Positions 33,849-42,400 of a DNA stretch of 64,000 bases are shown piece after piece (within the stretch, counting starts at the first letter, position 1; each line of letters starts with the position of its first letter). The stretch is from Cytobacillus suaedae. GTDB lineage: Bacteria; Bacillota; Bacilli; Bacillales; Bacillaceae_L. The stretch is taken from assembly GCA_014960805.1 (NCBI GenBank), contig CP063163.1:4117001-4181000 (forward strand), written 5' to 3'. Below the pieces are notes generated by a model, which saw only the letters and a program-made list of their open reading frames with translations, had not been told where the DNA came from and searched no databases. Position numbers and translations under genes: made by a program.

Positions 33849-34532
33849 ATGTCTAATTTTAAATGGGAATATCTATTTAATGTAGAAATTGCGCTAGACT
33901 CACTTCCTTTCATATTAGAGGGTGCCTGGTATACCATAATGATTGCCGTTGTAAGCATGGGCATTTCCTTGGTATTAGGTTTATTTATTGCGTTGGCCAG
34001 GATGAGTAAATTTTGGATTAACAGCATTCCTGCTCGGATTTTTATATCGTTTATGAGAGGAACACCTCTTCTTGTCATTCTATTTATTTTATATTTTGGC
34101 TTACCAATGCTAGGTATTGAGTTAGAGCCTCTAACAGCAGCAATCATCGGAATAAGTGTACATTTTTCCGCCTATAGTGCAGAAATTTTTCGGTCGGCAA
34201 TATCATCTGTTTCTAAAGGTCAATGGGAAGCAGCAGAGACCCTTCGTATGACTTATTGGCAAACAATGCAGCGAGTCATCTTACCACAGGCTACTCGAAT
34301 TGCACTTCCGCCTCTATCAAGTGTGTTCATGGATATCATTAAGGGAACTTCGTTAGCGATGGTCATTACAGTATCTGAAATGTTTTATCGTGCAAAAGTT
34401 GTTGTGGGCCAAACCTATGAGAGCTTAACACTGTATATACTTGTTGCCTTGATCTACTGGGGATTATGCACAATCGTAACCTTGTTACAAGATTATCTAG
34501 AGAAAAAAGCAAACCGTTATGTTTCATCTTGA
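33849..34532 (+). CDS. Amino-acid ABC transporter permease
   Basis: 227 aa with AAAGGAG before the ATG. About five membrane segments, starting with LPFILEGAWYTIMIAVVSMG. The HisM/GlnP-type pattern is clear: ISFMRGTPLLVILFILYFGL and the EAA loop EAAETLRMTYWQTMQRVILP, which contacts the ATPase. A homodimer would form the channel. Second gene of the S-box operon, 15 bases before the ATPase gene. Confidence 0.9.
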   Translation: MSNFKWEYLFNVEIALDSLPFILEGAWYTIMIAVVSMGISLVLGLFIALARMSKFWINSIPARIFISFMRGTPLLVILFILYFGLPMLGIELEPLTAAIIGISVHFSAYSAEIFRSAISSVSKGQWEAAETLRMTYWQTMQRVILPQATRIALPPLSSVFMDIIKGTSLAMVITVSEMFYRAKVVVGQTYESLTLYILVALIYWGLCTIVTLLQDYLEKKANRYVSS

Positions 34533-34547
34533 TAGGAGGCTGCTAAA

Positions 34548-35291
34548 ATGATTCGGATAAATTCATTAAGTAAAAGCTTTAAAGATAATGAAGTATTAAA
34601 ATCGATTTCTTTACAAATCGAAAGGGGTGAAGTGGTCAGCATCATTGGGCCATCTGGTTCCGGAAAGACGACTTTGTTGCGTTGTTTGAATTTACTAGAA
34701 ATCCCAACATCAGGCACACTTTCGATTGGTGGAGTACAGGTTGGATTCAACGGGAAACCACCATCTAAGCAGCAGAAGAGGAATGTACAGAATTACTCTG
34801 GAATGGTATTTCAACACTTTCACCTGTTTCCACATAAAACAGTGTTAGAGAATATTATTGAAGCACCGTTGGTTGTTCAAAAAAGAAATAAAGCCGAAGT
34901 GATTTTAGAAGCTGAGGAACTACTGCAAAAGGTTGGATTATTAGGGCACAAAGACCATTATCCTGAACAATTATCTGGAGGACAAAAACAACGAGCTGCC
35001 ATTGCTAGAATGCTAGCTTTAAAACCTGAAATTCTTCTATTTGATGAACCTACCTCGGCACTTGACCCTGAATTAGTAGGAGAAGTTCTAACTGTTATTA
35101 AAGAACTGGCTAAAGAAGGTCAGACGATGATCATCGTCACTCACGAAATGGGTTTTGCACGTGATGTTTCTGACCGTGTGATCTTTATAGCCGATGGCTA
35201 CATCGTCGAACAAGGAAAACCTGAAGACATATTCACAACACCAAAAGAAGAACGAACACAACAGTTTCTACAAAAAGTACTAACAAGATAG
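34548..35291 (+). CDS. Amino-acid ABC transporter ATP-binding protein
   Basis: 247 aa, with TAGGAGG upstream. Complete ABC ATPase: Walker [11 protein letters not shown], signature LSGGQKQR, Walker [15 protein letters not shown], switch His in [10 protein letters not shown]. The sequence is of the GlnQ/HisP/TcyC class. It powers import through the permease at 33849. Last gene of the S-box operon; the palindromic repeat at 35296 starts 4 bases after the stop and may end transcription. Confidence 0.9.
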   Translation: MIRINSLSKSFKDNEVLKSISLQIERGEVVSIIGPSGSGKTTLLRCLNLLEIPTSGTLSIGGVQVGFNGKPPSKQQKRNVQNYSGMVFQHFHLFPHKTVLENIIEAPLVVQKRNKAEVILEAEELLQKVGLLGHKDHYPEQLSGGQKQRAAIARMLALKPEILLFDEPTSALDPELVGEVLTVIKELAKEGQTMIIVTHEMGFARDVSDRVIFIADGYIVEQGKPEDIFTTPKEERTQQFLQKVLTR

Positions 35292-35295
35292 AAAG

Positions 35296-35351
35296 TTGGG
35301 GCCTGACCCCCGGTGCGTTAATACGTTAACGCACTGGGGGTCAGGCCCCAA
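35296..35351. repeat. Dispersed palindromic repeat, copy B
   Basis: Complete element (TTGGGGCCTGACCCCC ... GGGGGTCAGGCCCCAA) between the convergent ABC ATPase gene and the pilin-like gene at 35355. Confidence 0.85.
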
Positions 35352-35354
35352 AGT

Positions 35355-36668
35355 TTAGAATGGTGCATCTTCCATTGAGGAGATGTATTCGCTGATGTTT
35401 TTGAAGATAATGTGAGTGCTTTTTCCTCCGCCATTTGATATAAAGCCGTCGCGGGCGATGATTACTCCTTCAAAGTCTCCGTCTATCTCAACTTTCCCAT
35501 AGGGTGCAAATAAAACGCCGGTCGTTTTTCCTTTTCCCGTTATATTAATATCATTTTTACTCACAACTATTATATTTGTGAAGTTATCTTTGTTCGAAAT
35601 AGAAGTAGAGTAGTCACTGACAAATATTTTACTATTATTCTCTAAGCTTCCACCTGGTGTATAGCCATTTAAATGATACCATTCTACAGGTTTCAACGGT
35701 GGAATGTCATATGCTAGTGGAGTAAAGCTTTCAACCTGTGATTTTCTTTCTATTTTTGCGAAGTTGATATTGTTTTTTTCAGAATTTACCGTTCCCTCGT
35801 GATAAATCTTCCCGCTTACTTTGTTAGGGGAACCTTCTAAAGTCACGTTTCCTTTAACGTATACATTTCCTTCTATTGGTGAATTTTTATAGGTGAAATC
35901 GCCGTTCACATACAAATTGCCGTATACACCCCGATTTCCATTCCCTAAAATAGCATCACCAGCAACAAAAATATTACGTGGGTGTGCCGGTGAGCCTATG
36001 TCTAATGCCCCCGCGGCACCCTTACCTTCACTTAAATCTAAATTCCCTTTTACATAAATTGTTGATACATTGACTAACGGAGCACCTGTTATTATACCTG
36101 CGTCTAGGTCACCGGTTAATACCATTGTCGCATTAGTTCCAGTAACACTATTATTATTAATATCGAATGATGACCCATACACAAACACATTCTCATTTAC
36201 TAAAAAATCATAGAAACTTCGTAAATTAGGGAGCTCTATCGTAACATTTGCATCGCCCCGACGATATTCAATGACGGTATCAACCTCAAATTCCTGATTA
36301 TTTTCATTAGTAACGGTAAAGTCTACACTTAAATCTACCAATGGACTGATCACTCCACAGGGGTTGCTAGCATCAACTATAACGCCACCATTGTCTAATG
36401 TTATCTCTGAAAAGTAGATTTCACCGCTTGGAAGTAAGTCATTATAGCATAAGGAGTAATCTCCCCCTTGATGTAACTGTCTTAGTTGAGTGATAATAAG
36501 ATTAGCCTCTTGACGTAAGTTGACATGTGACTGGGTTTGTTTATTAAACTTAATAGAGGAAGAGAATACACCAAAAACTACACCTAGTATGATGGTTGAT
36601 ATTACAAGTGTTAGTAATAGCTCGAGTAATGTAAATCCATGTTCATTGGAAATTGATCTATTTCTCAT
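35355..36668 (-). CDS. PilW-like prepilin with polymer-forming beta-helix domain
   Basis: 437 aa from the ATG at 36668 (an ATG at 36692 lengthens the leader by eight residues; neither has an ideal RBS). Class III prepilin signal: NEHG cut before FTLLELLLTLVISTIILGVV, with the conserved Glu at +5. Residues about 30-160 resemble minor pseudopilins. The rest (about 170-430) is repetitive and Gly/Asn-rich (NIFVAGDAILGNGN, VYGNLYVNGDFTY, NVYVKGNVTLEG), as in bactofilin-like beta-helices. Divergent from two further pilin-like genes. Probably a minor pilin or a surface filament component. Confidence 0.7.
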   Translation of the reverse strand: MRNRSISNEHGFTLLELLLTLVISTIILGVVFGVFSSSIKFNKQTQSHVNLRQEANLIITQLRQLHQGGDYSLCYNDLLPSGEIYFSEITLDNGGVIVDASNPCGVISPLVDLSVDFTVTNENNQEFEVDTVIEYRRGDANVTIELPNLRSFYDFLVNENVFVYGSSFDINNNSVTGTNATMVLTGDLDAGIITGAPLVNVSTIYVKGNLDLSEGKGAAGALDIGSPAHPRNIFVAGDAILGNGNRGVYGNLYVNGDFTYKNSPIEGNVYVKGNVTLEGSPNKVSGKIYHEGTVNSEKNNINFAKIERKSQVESFTPLAYDIPPLKPVEWYHLNGYTPGGSLENNSKIFVSDYSTSISNKDNFTNIIVVSKNDINITGKGKTTGVLFAPYGKVEIDGDFEGVIIARDGFISNGGGKSTHIIFKNISEYISSMEDAPF

Positions 36669-36719
36669 TTTTATACACCATACTCTCCTCATACTAAATA
36701 GATTAAAAGGGTGATTCTA

Positions 36720-37094
36720 ATGAATAACAAGGGGATAACTTTAATAGAACTACTTCTATCAATCACGATACTAAGTATTGTCATTCTCTCTTTTATGACT
36801 ATCTTCTCTCAACTTATCACATTTTCAGTGAAAGTTGAAGATAAAGTAACCGTCATTAATATAGCGGAAGAAGTACTAAATAATGTTAAAAGATCTGTCC
36901 CTAACTCCGCTGATCCTATTACAATCAACGGGAAAACATATTATCCTAGCATTTCGGTTGGTACTAATCAGACTGGTCGAGAAAGCAGCTTAGGCTTAAG
37001 AAGAGTTCATGTTAAGATTTATACCGAGGAGTATTTTGATCCAACCTCTGAGCCCGCCTCTGAAATTTATGGTTATATTGAAAGTGGAGGCTAA
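36720..37094 (+). CDS. PilV-like minor prepilin
   Basis: 124 aa from an ATG with AAAGGGTG upstream. A very short leader (MNNKG) is cut before ITLIELLLSITILSIVILSF, with the conserved Glu at +5. A small C-terminal domain follows. Companion of the gene at 37100 (5 bases apart) and divergent from the PilW-like gene, so these form a minor-pilin cluster. No pilus ATPase, platform protein or prepilin peptidase is in the window; those machines must be elsewhere, for example in a competence or type IV pilus locus. Confidence 0.75.
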   Translation: MNNKGITLIELLLSITILSIVILSFMTIFSQLITFSVKVEDKVTVINIAEEVLNNVKRSVPNSADPITINGKTYYPSISVGTNQTGRESSLGLRRVHVKIYTEEYFDPTSEPASEIYGYIESGG

Positions 37095-37099
37095 TTGTG

Positions 37100-37609
37100 A
37101 TGAAATATATAAAAAGTGAAAAAGGATATGCTTTAATTATTGTCCTTATAACGATTACAGTCATTATGTTAGTTATCCCAATTCTTGTATCATCCATGTT
37201 GAATAGTTCAAAGCAGTTTCAGACAACAGAGGAAGATATTCAGTTAACAAAACTCGCCACAATGGGTGTTCAGTATACTGAAAAAGCTGTGGAAGTTTCT
37301 TCTGAGGAAGCTAAACAAAAAACTCTAGCCTGGATTGAGGAACAAAGAAATTTAGAGCCCCCCGTACCAGAACCTAGTGAAGGAGAAAAACGGACTAAAT
37401 TTATTGAGTTTTTTAAAGCGGAATTGAGGAATAATTATTTTCCTGGTGATGAAATCGTCATACCTTTGCAACCTAACCGTTTTATGTATAAAGTGGAAAT
37501 TTCTATTGATAGTTCAGTTCAATATACAGTTTTTCCATCAGTGGATGGACAATTTTTAAGTGGGGATTCTATTGATGGTGACATCGCAGTTAATATCAAT
37601 TTCAATTAA
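37100..37609 (+). CDS. PilX-like pilus assembly protein
   Basis: 169 aa; GGAGG lies 8-9 bases before the ATG. N-terminal KSEKGYALIIVLITITVIML is like PilX/GspK-type minor components, in which the +5 Glu is absent. A Pro-rich stretch (PPVPEPSEGEKR) follows the helical stalk and the C-terminal part is beta-rich. Second gene of the plus-strand unit, ending in a strong terminator. GspK/PilX-like proteins cap or prime pilus assembly; that role here is inferred. Confidence 0.65.
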   Translation: MKYIKSEKGYALIIVLITITVIMLVIPILVSSMLNSSKQFQTTEEDIQLTKLATMGVQYTEKAVEVSSEEAKQKTLAWIEEQRNLEPPVPEPSEGEKRTKFIEFFKAELRNNYFPGDEIVIPLQPNRFMYKVEISIDSSVQYTVFPSVDGQFLSGDSIDGDIAVNINFN

Positions 37610-37611
37610 AA

Positions 37612-37670
37612 ATGGGGCAGCCCATAGTACGTGAAGTTTACGTACCGTGGGCTGCCCATTTAGCTTTTTT
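37612..37670 (+). terminator. Terminator of the pilin operon
   Basis: A long stem (GGGCAGCCCA with TGGGCTGCCC, inner GTACG/CGTAC) followed by a T run at 37665-37670. Confidence 0.75.
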
Positions 37671-37725
37671 CGCAATACAGCTCTTAAATTAGGTTTATCA
37701 TCGTCTTCAAATTTAGGTTGTGTTC

Positions 37726-39114
37726 CTAATTTTTGTTACGACCGTTTCCCTTTTCACCACTATTTCCTGCGTTGCCTTTAGCATTTTCTTCTGTTTTTTC
37801 TGATTGTTCACGGGCTTTCTCTGCTGCTTTTTCTGATTGCTCACGTGCTTTTTCCGCTGCTTTTTCTGTTTGTTTGCGAGCTTCTTCTGCTGCTTTATCC
37901 GCTTGTTCACGTGCTTTTTCTGCTGCTTTATCAGCTTGTTTTCGAGCTTCTTCTGCTGCATTTTCTGCCTGTTTACGAGTCTCTTCTTCTACCTTTGCAA
38001 TTTCTTCACTTGCTTTCTCTTCTACTTCCGCGTCATCATTATTAGATTCTACTGTTGTGTTTTGAGATGTTGTGACAGCTTGACCAGCTATATCTTTAGC
38101 CTTTTCTGTTTTCTTTGTTTCTTTTACTACTTGCTTTGCTGTTTTCTTTTCTACTTTTGCTAGTGCTTTACTAACTTCCTTAGTTGCTTCAACTACTGAT
38201 TCCTCTTGCTCTTCAGTATCTTTTGCTAAGAGTTCTACATTCTCCTCTTCAGCTTCCTCTTCTGTTAATTCTTCCTCAACAACTTCTTCCTCTAAATCAG
38301 GTTGTTCTTCTTCTAATTCTTCTTGCGCAAGATATTTAGCCAGCTTTTTCTCAAGTTTTATCTCTGCTTTTTCAATATTTTTAGCTAAGGCAGCCTTCGC
38401 TGTTGGGTTTTGTATTTTTTCCATAGCAGCTGTTAAAGCAATTATATTTTGGCCTAGTTTTTCTTTTAATTCTGCTAATGGATCTGTTGTTTCCTCTGTT
38501 CCTTCTTCAGTTGTTTCTTCGGAAGTTTCTTCACCATCACCAGTCGTTTCATCTGAGCTTTCTGATTCGTCCGTACTTTCTTCTTCTGAAACATCACCAT
38601 CCGGGTTCTCATCAGTAGAAGTAGTAGGTGTAGTTAAATCAGATGCGACTTCCATTTGTTGAATTGCTTTTTCCAGTGTTGCTTTTGCAAGCTCTTCATC
38701 ACCAGCAGCAATTAGTGCTTCTGCTTCTTTGATACGTTCTTCAGCAAAAGCTGCTAAAAGTTCTGCTTCGGCAGTATCATCAAACGTAAGAGCTAACTTT
38801 AGTTGTTCAGTGAAAGATTTAAAGAAGTAGAAGAAATCCCCAGGGATTAATGATACTTCTGAGATTGGCTCGCTCTCTGGTTCAGTTGTCACAGTCGGTT
38901 CATTTGTATCTGTTGAGCCCTCAGTAACAACACCATTATCCTCAGGTGTTGAGCTGTCTACGGTTGTATCTTGTGTCTCAGTAGTTGTTTCCTCTGTAGT
39001 AGACGTATCTGTGTCTTCATTTGCAAAAGCACTGCTTGTCCCTAATGTGAGTGTTAAAGCAGTAACAATTACGCTTGTTGCTAATACATTTCTAACCTTC
39101 TTGTCGAAAAACAT
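37726..39114 (-). CDS. Secreted DUF5667 protein with long charged helical tail
   Basis: 462 aa, AAGGAGGAATTC before the ATG. Signal peptide 1-31 (SAFA). A Thr/Glu-rich linker precedes the DUF5667 domain (about 90-245) with [20 protein letters not shown] and [20 protein letters not shown], then a C-terminal tail of AEKAREQ-type heptads (about 365-450) ending Gly/Asn-rich. The tail should form a coiled coil. Paralogue of the gene at 44898; they share about the first 30 residues and the ~60 bases upstream. A c-di-GMP-I riboswitch with terminator lies upstream of this copy only, suggesting a role in surface or biofilm behaviour. Confidence 0.75.
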   Translation of the reverse strand: MFFDKKVRNVLATSVIVTALTLTLGTSSAFANEDTDTSTTEETTTETQDTTVDSSTPEDNGVVTEGSTDTNEPTVTTEPESEPISEVSLIPGDFFYFFKSFTEQLKLALTFDDTAEAELLAAFAEERIKEAEALIAAGDEELAKATLEKAIQQMEVASDLTTPTTSTDENPDGDVSEEESTDESESSDETTGDGEETSEETTEEGTEETTDPLAELKEKLGQNIIALTAAMEKIQNPTAKAALAKNIEKAEIKLEKKLAKYLAQEELEEEQPDLEEEVVEEELTEEEAEEENVELLAKDTEEQEESVVEATKEVSKALAKVEKKTAKQVVKETKKTEKAKDIAGQAVTTSQNTTVESNNDDAEVEEKASEEIAKVEEETRKQAENAAEEARKQADKAAEKAREQADKAAEEARKQTEKAAEKAREQSEKAAEKAREQSEKTEENAKGNAGNSGEKGNGRNKN

Positions 39115-39189
39115 GTGAATTCCTCCTTAATTCGCAATACTTTGTACTTAAAGGTATTCGAGCCCAGTTTTTCGGTTTCTGTCGCTAAA

Positions 39190-39350
39190 TAAAAAAATTC
39201 TTGCATTCTATTAGTAGTTAAATAGATTGCAAGAATATAAAGAAATAACAAATATGCACGTTACTCCTCACTCTTAGCAACCCAGCCGCCATGGTAATAT
39301 ACGTTAGGCCTGTGGCTTTGCGTCATCGCTTTTCAACGATTTTGCCTTTA
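39190..39350 (-). promoter_or_regulatory. c-di-GMP-I (GEMM) riboswitch with terminator
   Basis: On the minus strand: GGCAAA (39341-39346), GATGACGCAAAGCCACAGGC with a following CTAA, then ACCATGGCGGCTGGGTTGC. These are the conserved blocks of the GEMM-I aptamer, including the GCAAAGCC turn and the tetraloop-receptor-like GGCTGGGTTGC arm. A strong terminator follows (ATTCTTGCATTCTATT/AATAGATTGCAAGAAT, with a run of T, 39190-39236). The first gene downstream is the DUF5667 protein at 39114. The direction of control (on or off) cannot be told by eye. Confidence 0.8.
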
Positions 39351-39426
39351 TTTGAATGGGACGAAATACTTGACTGTAGTATACTGAAAATTTTGTCGAA
39401 TAGCTATAAGGAAATAGTACTATTTT

Positions 39427-39478
39427 GGGGCCTGACCCCCGGTACGTTGACGCGTTAACACGGTGGGGGTCAGGCCCC
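39427..39478. repeat. Dispersed palindromic repeat, copy C
   Basis: Complete element ending at the stop of the amylopullulanase gene; it may serve as that gene's transcription end. Confidence 0.85.
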
Positions 39479-39483
39479 TTCTG

Positions 39484-42400
39484 TCATTGTTTGTTCACAG
39501 TTAGGACAATTGTTTTTGTGTTTTTGGATATTGGATCAGCTTCACCATTAAAGATATTTGTTTTGCTTTCTTCTGATGGTTCAATAGAGATACTGATGTC
39601 GTTTTTGCCTTCAGTTAGAGTAACTGTATGATTAAATGACATGTCATCATTAATCGTTACTTGTTCTCCATTTATGGTTAAAATTCCGCCTTTAATTGCA
39701 GTCCCTTTTAGTTCGATTGTTTCTGTCGTAAGTGTTGCATTGTTTTCGTGAGAAGTTACGACAACAGGCATATCAATCCAACGTATGATGTAATCTTGTA
39801 CAACCATTTTGTTATTGCCTTGGTTTTGCACAATAACTTTCATGTCTGTACCTGGGGCACCATAACCATAGTAACTGATGTCATCATCTGCACGGTCATT
39901 AGGTGTGTGGTCCGCAAGTCCTTCTTGATCCCATGAATTGCCCTTTACATACTTATAGGTAATTTCAGTTCCTTCTTGGACTTCTACTGTATACTCCCAA
40001 TCAGGTGTTACTGCACCATTACGAGTCATTGACCACGCGCCAGTGTTCCATCCATTTAAACTATTTGGCATGTTAACGCTTGTAGTCAAAGGAGTATAAT
40101 CAGGTGCATTCACTTTAAAGGTTACCTGAACCATGACAATATCAGGAGTGACTGTAACTATGTTTGAATCCACAAAATTACCCGCTTTGTCATAAACGCG
40201 AACCTGATATTGATATGTTTTTCCGTTTTCAACCTGGTAGTCACGGTACGTTGTTAGCCCACCATCAACCACCTGTTCAATTACCACCCCATCACGTAAA
40301 ATCGTGAATAGATATGGATCATCTGAGTCTACTAAACTCCAGCCTAAGTTAACCTGACCAGATTCTTGCATCGGTTGTGCAAGCTCAACTGAAGTTGCTG
40401 GTGCTGCTTGGTCTGCTTCATCTTTTACAAAAGTAACAGTATTCGTTGTTTCTGTATACTTCCATTCACGTCCTAAGTCAGAAGAAACACCAATTCTGTA
40501 CTCGTAGGTTCCTATTTCTAAAGGTAAGAAGCTGCCTGAGAACACATTATTGTTTCCAGCTTGACCAGCGTAACCTGCCTTCAGAATCTCCCACTGAGTT
40601 TCACTGTCCTTTTTGACTTCTAATCTAGCCATAACGCCTTCTGCTTGCTCAGTTTCGGTTGCACCAGCCACATATAACTCTGCACTTATTTGTTTTGCAG
40701 CCGATAAATCTAATGTACTATTATCTAATGTAGTTAAATCTCCTACCCACGCCGTTGATAAATCATAATGTGGGATAACAGCATTTGTAGCTACCTTTTC
40801 AGACTCATTTCCATTTTCATCAACGGAAGCCACTGCGAAGAAATATTGACGTCCATTTTGAAGGTTTTCGACTGTAAATGTCTCATCAGCCGTTGTACCA
40901 AGCTTCTGGTATAGTGCTCCTTCAACAGTCGTTTGGTATACAACATAATCACTCGCGTTTCCTTCCCAGTTTAACTGAGCCATTTTCGAACCTTCTGTTG
41001 CAGTTAAAGATGTAACCGGCTCAACCTTCGTTGGTAGATTTTCTGAAACTAGCATTCTTCCTGACATCGCAGGTATTGTAAGTTCAATCACTCCATTGTG
41101 AGTAATTGCTCCATAACTTGTTTCTAATTGATCGTTAAAGTTTACACCATTCGCTACTAACTCTTTCACTTGCAGCTCAATTGTTTTCGATTCACTACCT
41201 CTATTAATCGCAACAATTGCAGCACTTTCATCATTCGTTCGAACATAAGCTAACACATCATCCTTCGCATAAGCATGGTGAAGCTCACCATATGCAAAGA
41301 GATTTGCATTATCTTCGCGGACTGCTCCGATTTTTTGATAATGAGAGATTAGATCCTGGTCTTCATTGCCCCACGGATACGTACGACGATCATCCGGATC
41401 CTTCGAGCCTGTTACACCCGCTTCATCACCATAATAAATCGTCGGTGCACCTGCATAGCCCATTTGGATAATCGAAGCTAACTTAAGTCGCTGCACACCA
41501 AGTTCATGATTATAATTCGTGTCAAACTCTGCACGTTCAAATGAGTCCGTTCCACCGCCTAGTAGATACACCGCTCTTGGCGTGTCATGTGAACCCATTA
41601 AATTCATTAATGCGTAAAATGCTTCTTCTGGGTAATCCTCCTGGACTGCTTTTAACAGTTTTTCAGTTTGCCCGGCATTCCCATTTTCTAAGTAACCTAA
41701 AATCGCACGTTCAAATCGGTAGTTCATAACGGAATCATATTGGTCTCCAAGGAAGTATTTAGAGGCATCATCCCAAATTTCCCCTAGGATTAATGGCTCC
41801 TCACCATCCTGAAGTGTTGCTCCTCGCTTGTAGTTACCGTTTTTCAACTCTTCACGGAACTCTCTCCAGAACTCCATGTCAACCTCATTGGCTACGTCTA
41901 GTCGCCAACCTGAGCCACCGTTTGTTAACCAGCTTTTGGCAACCGAATCTTTTTCATAAAAAATATAGTTTGCAAACTGCTTATTATTTAGCTCGCTATC
42001 ATAATCTACTGCTTCACCTGAAATTGATTTAATTTCTGGCAAACTATCAAAGCCCCACCAAGCTTGGTATTTATAACGCTCAGTTGGCTTTCCTTCATCA
42101 ATCATTTCATTTTCGATATTAAACCAGTTATGGAAGCCATAACGACTAAACTTTTGTTTATCCTTTTTAAAATAAACATGGGCCTTCTGCTCTGCTTTCT
42201 TTTGCGTCAAACCTTCTTCATTCATTAATTCATAAATTTTTGCCCAGTATTCATAGGCTCCAACCGTTTCATATTTTCCATAGCGGTCAAAATAGATGGA
42301 GTCATCCGCAACGTGGTTAAATACCCCATCTAGGATTAAATGCATATCACGTTTTGCTAATTCATCTGTAAACGCCTTAAACTCTTCAGGTGAACCGAAC

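Noticed and set aside
37733-38163. Plus-strand Cys/Phe-rich frames opposite the DUF5667 gene (also 44856-45247)
   Set aside because: Antisense shadows of Glu/Ala/Lys-rich coiled-coil coding sequence.
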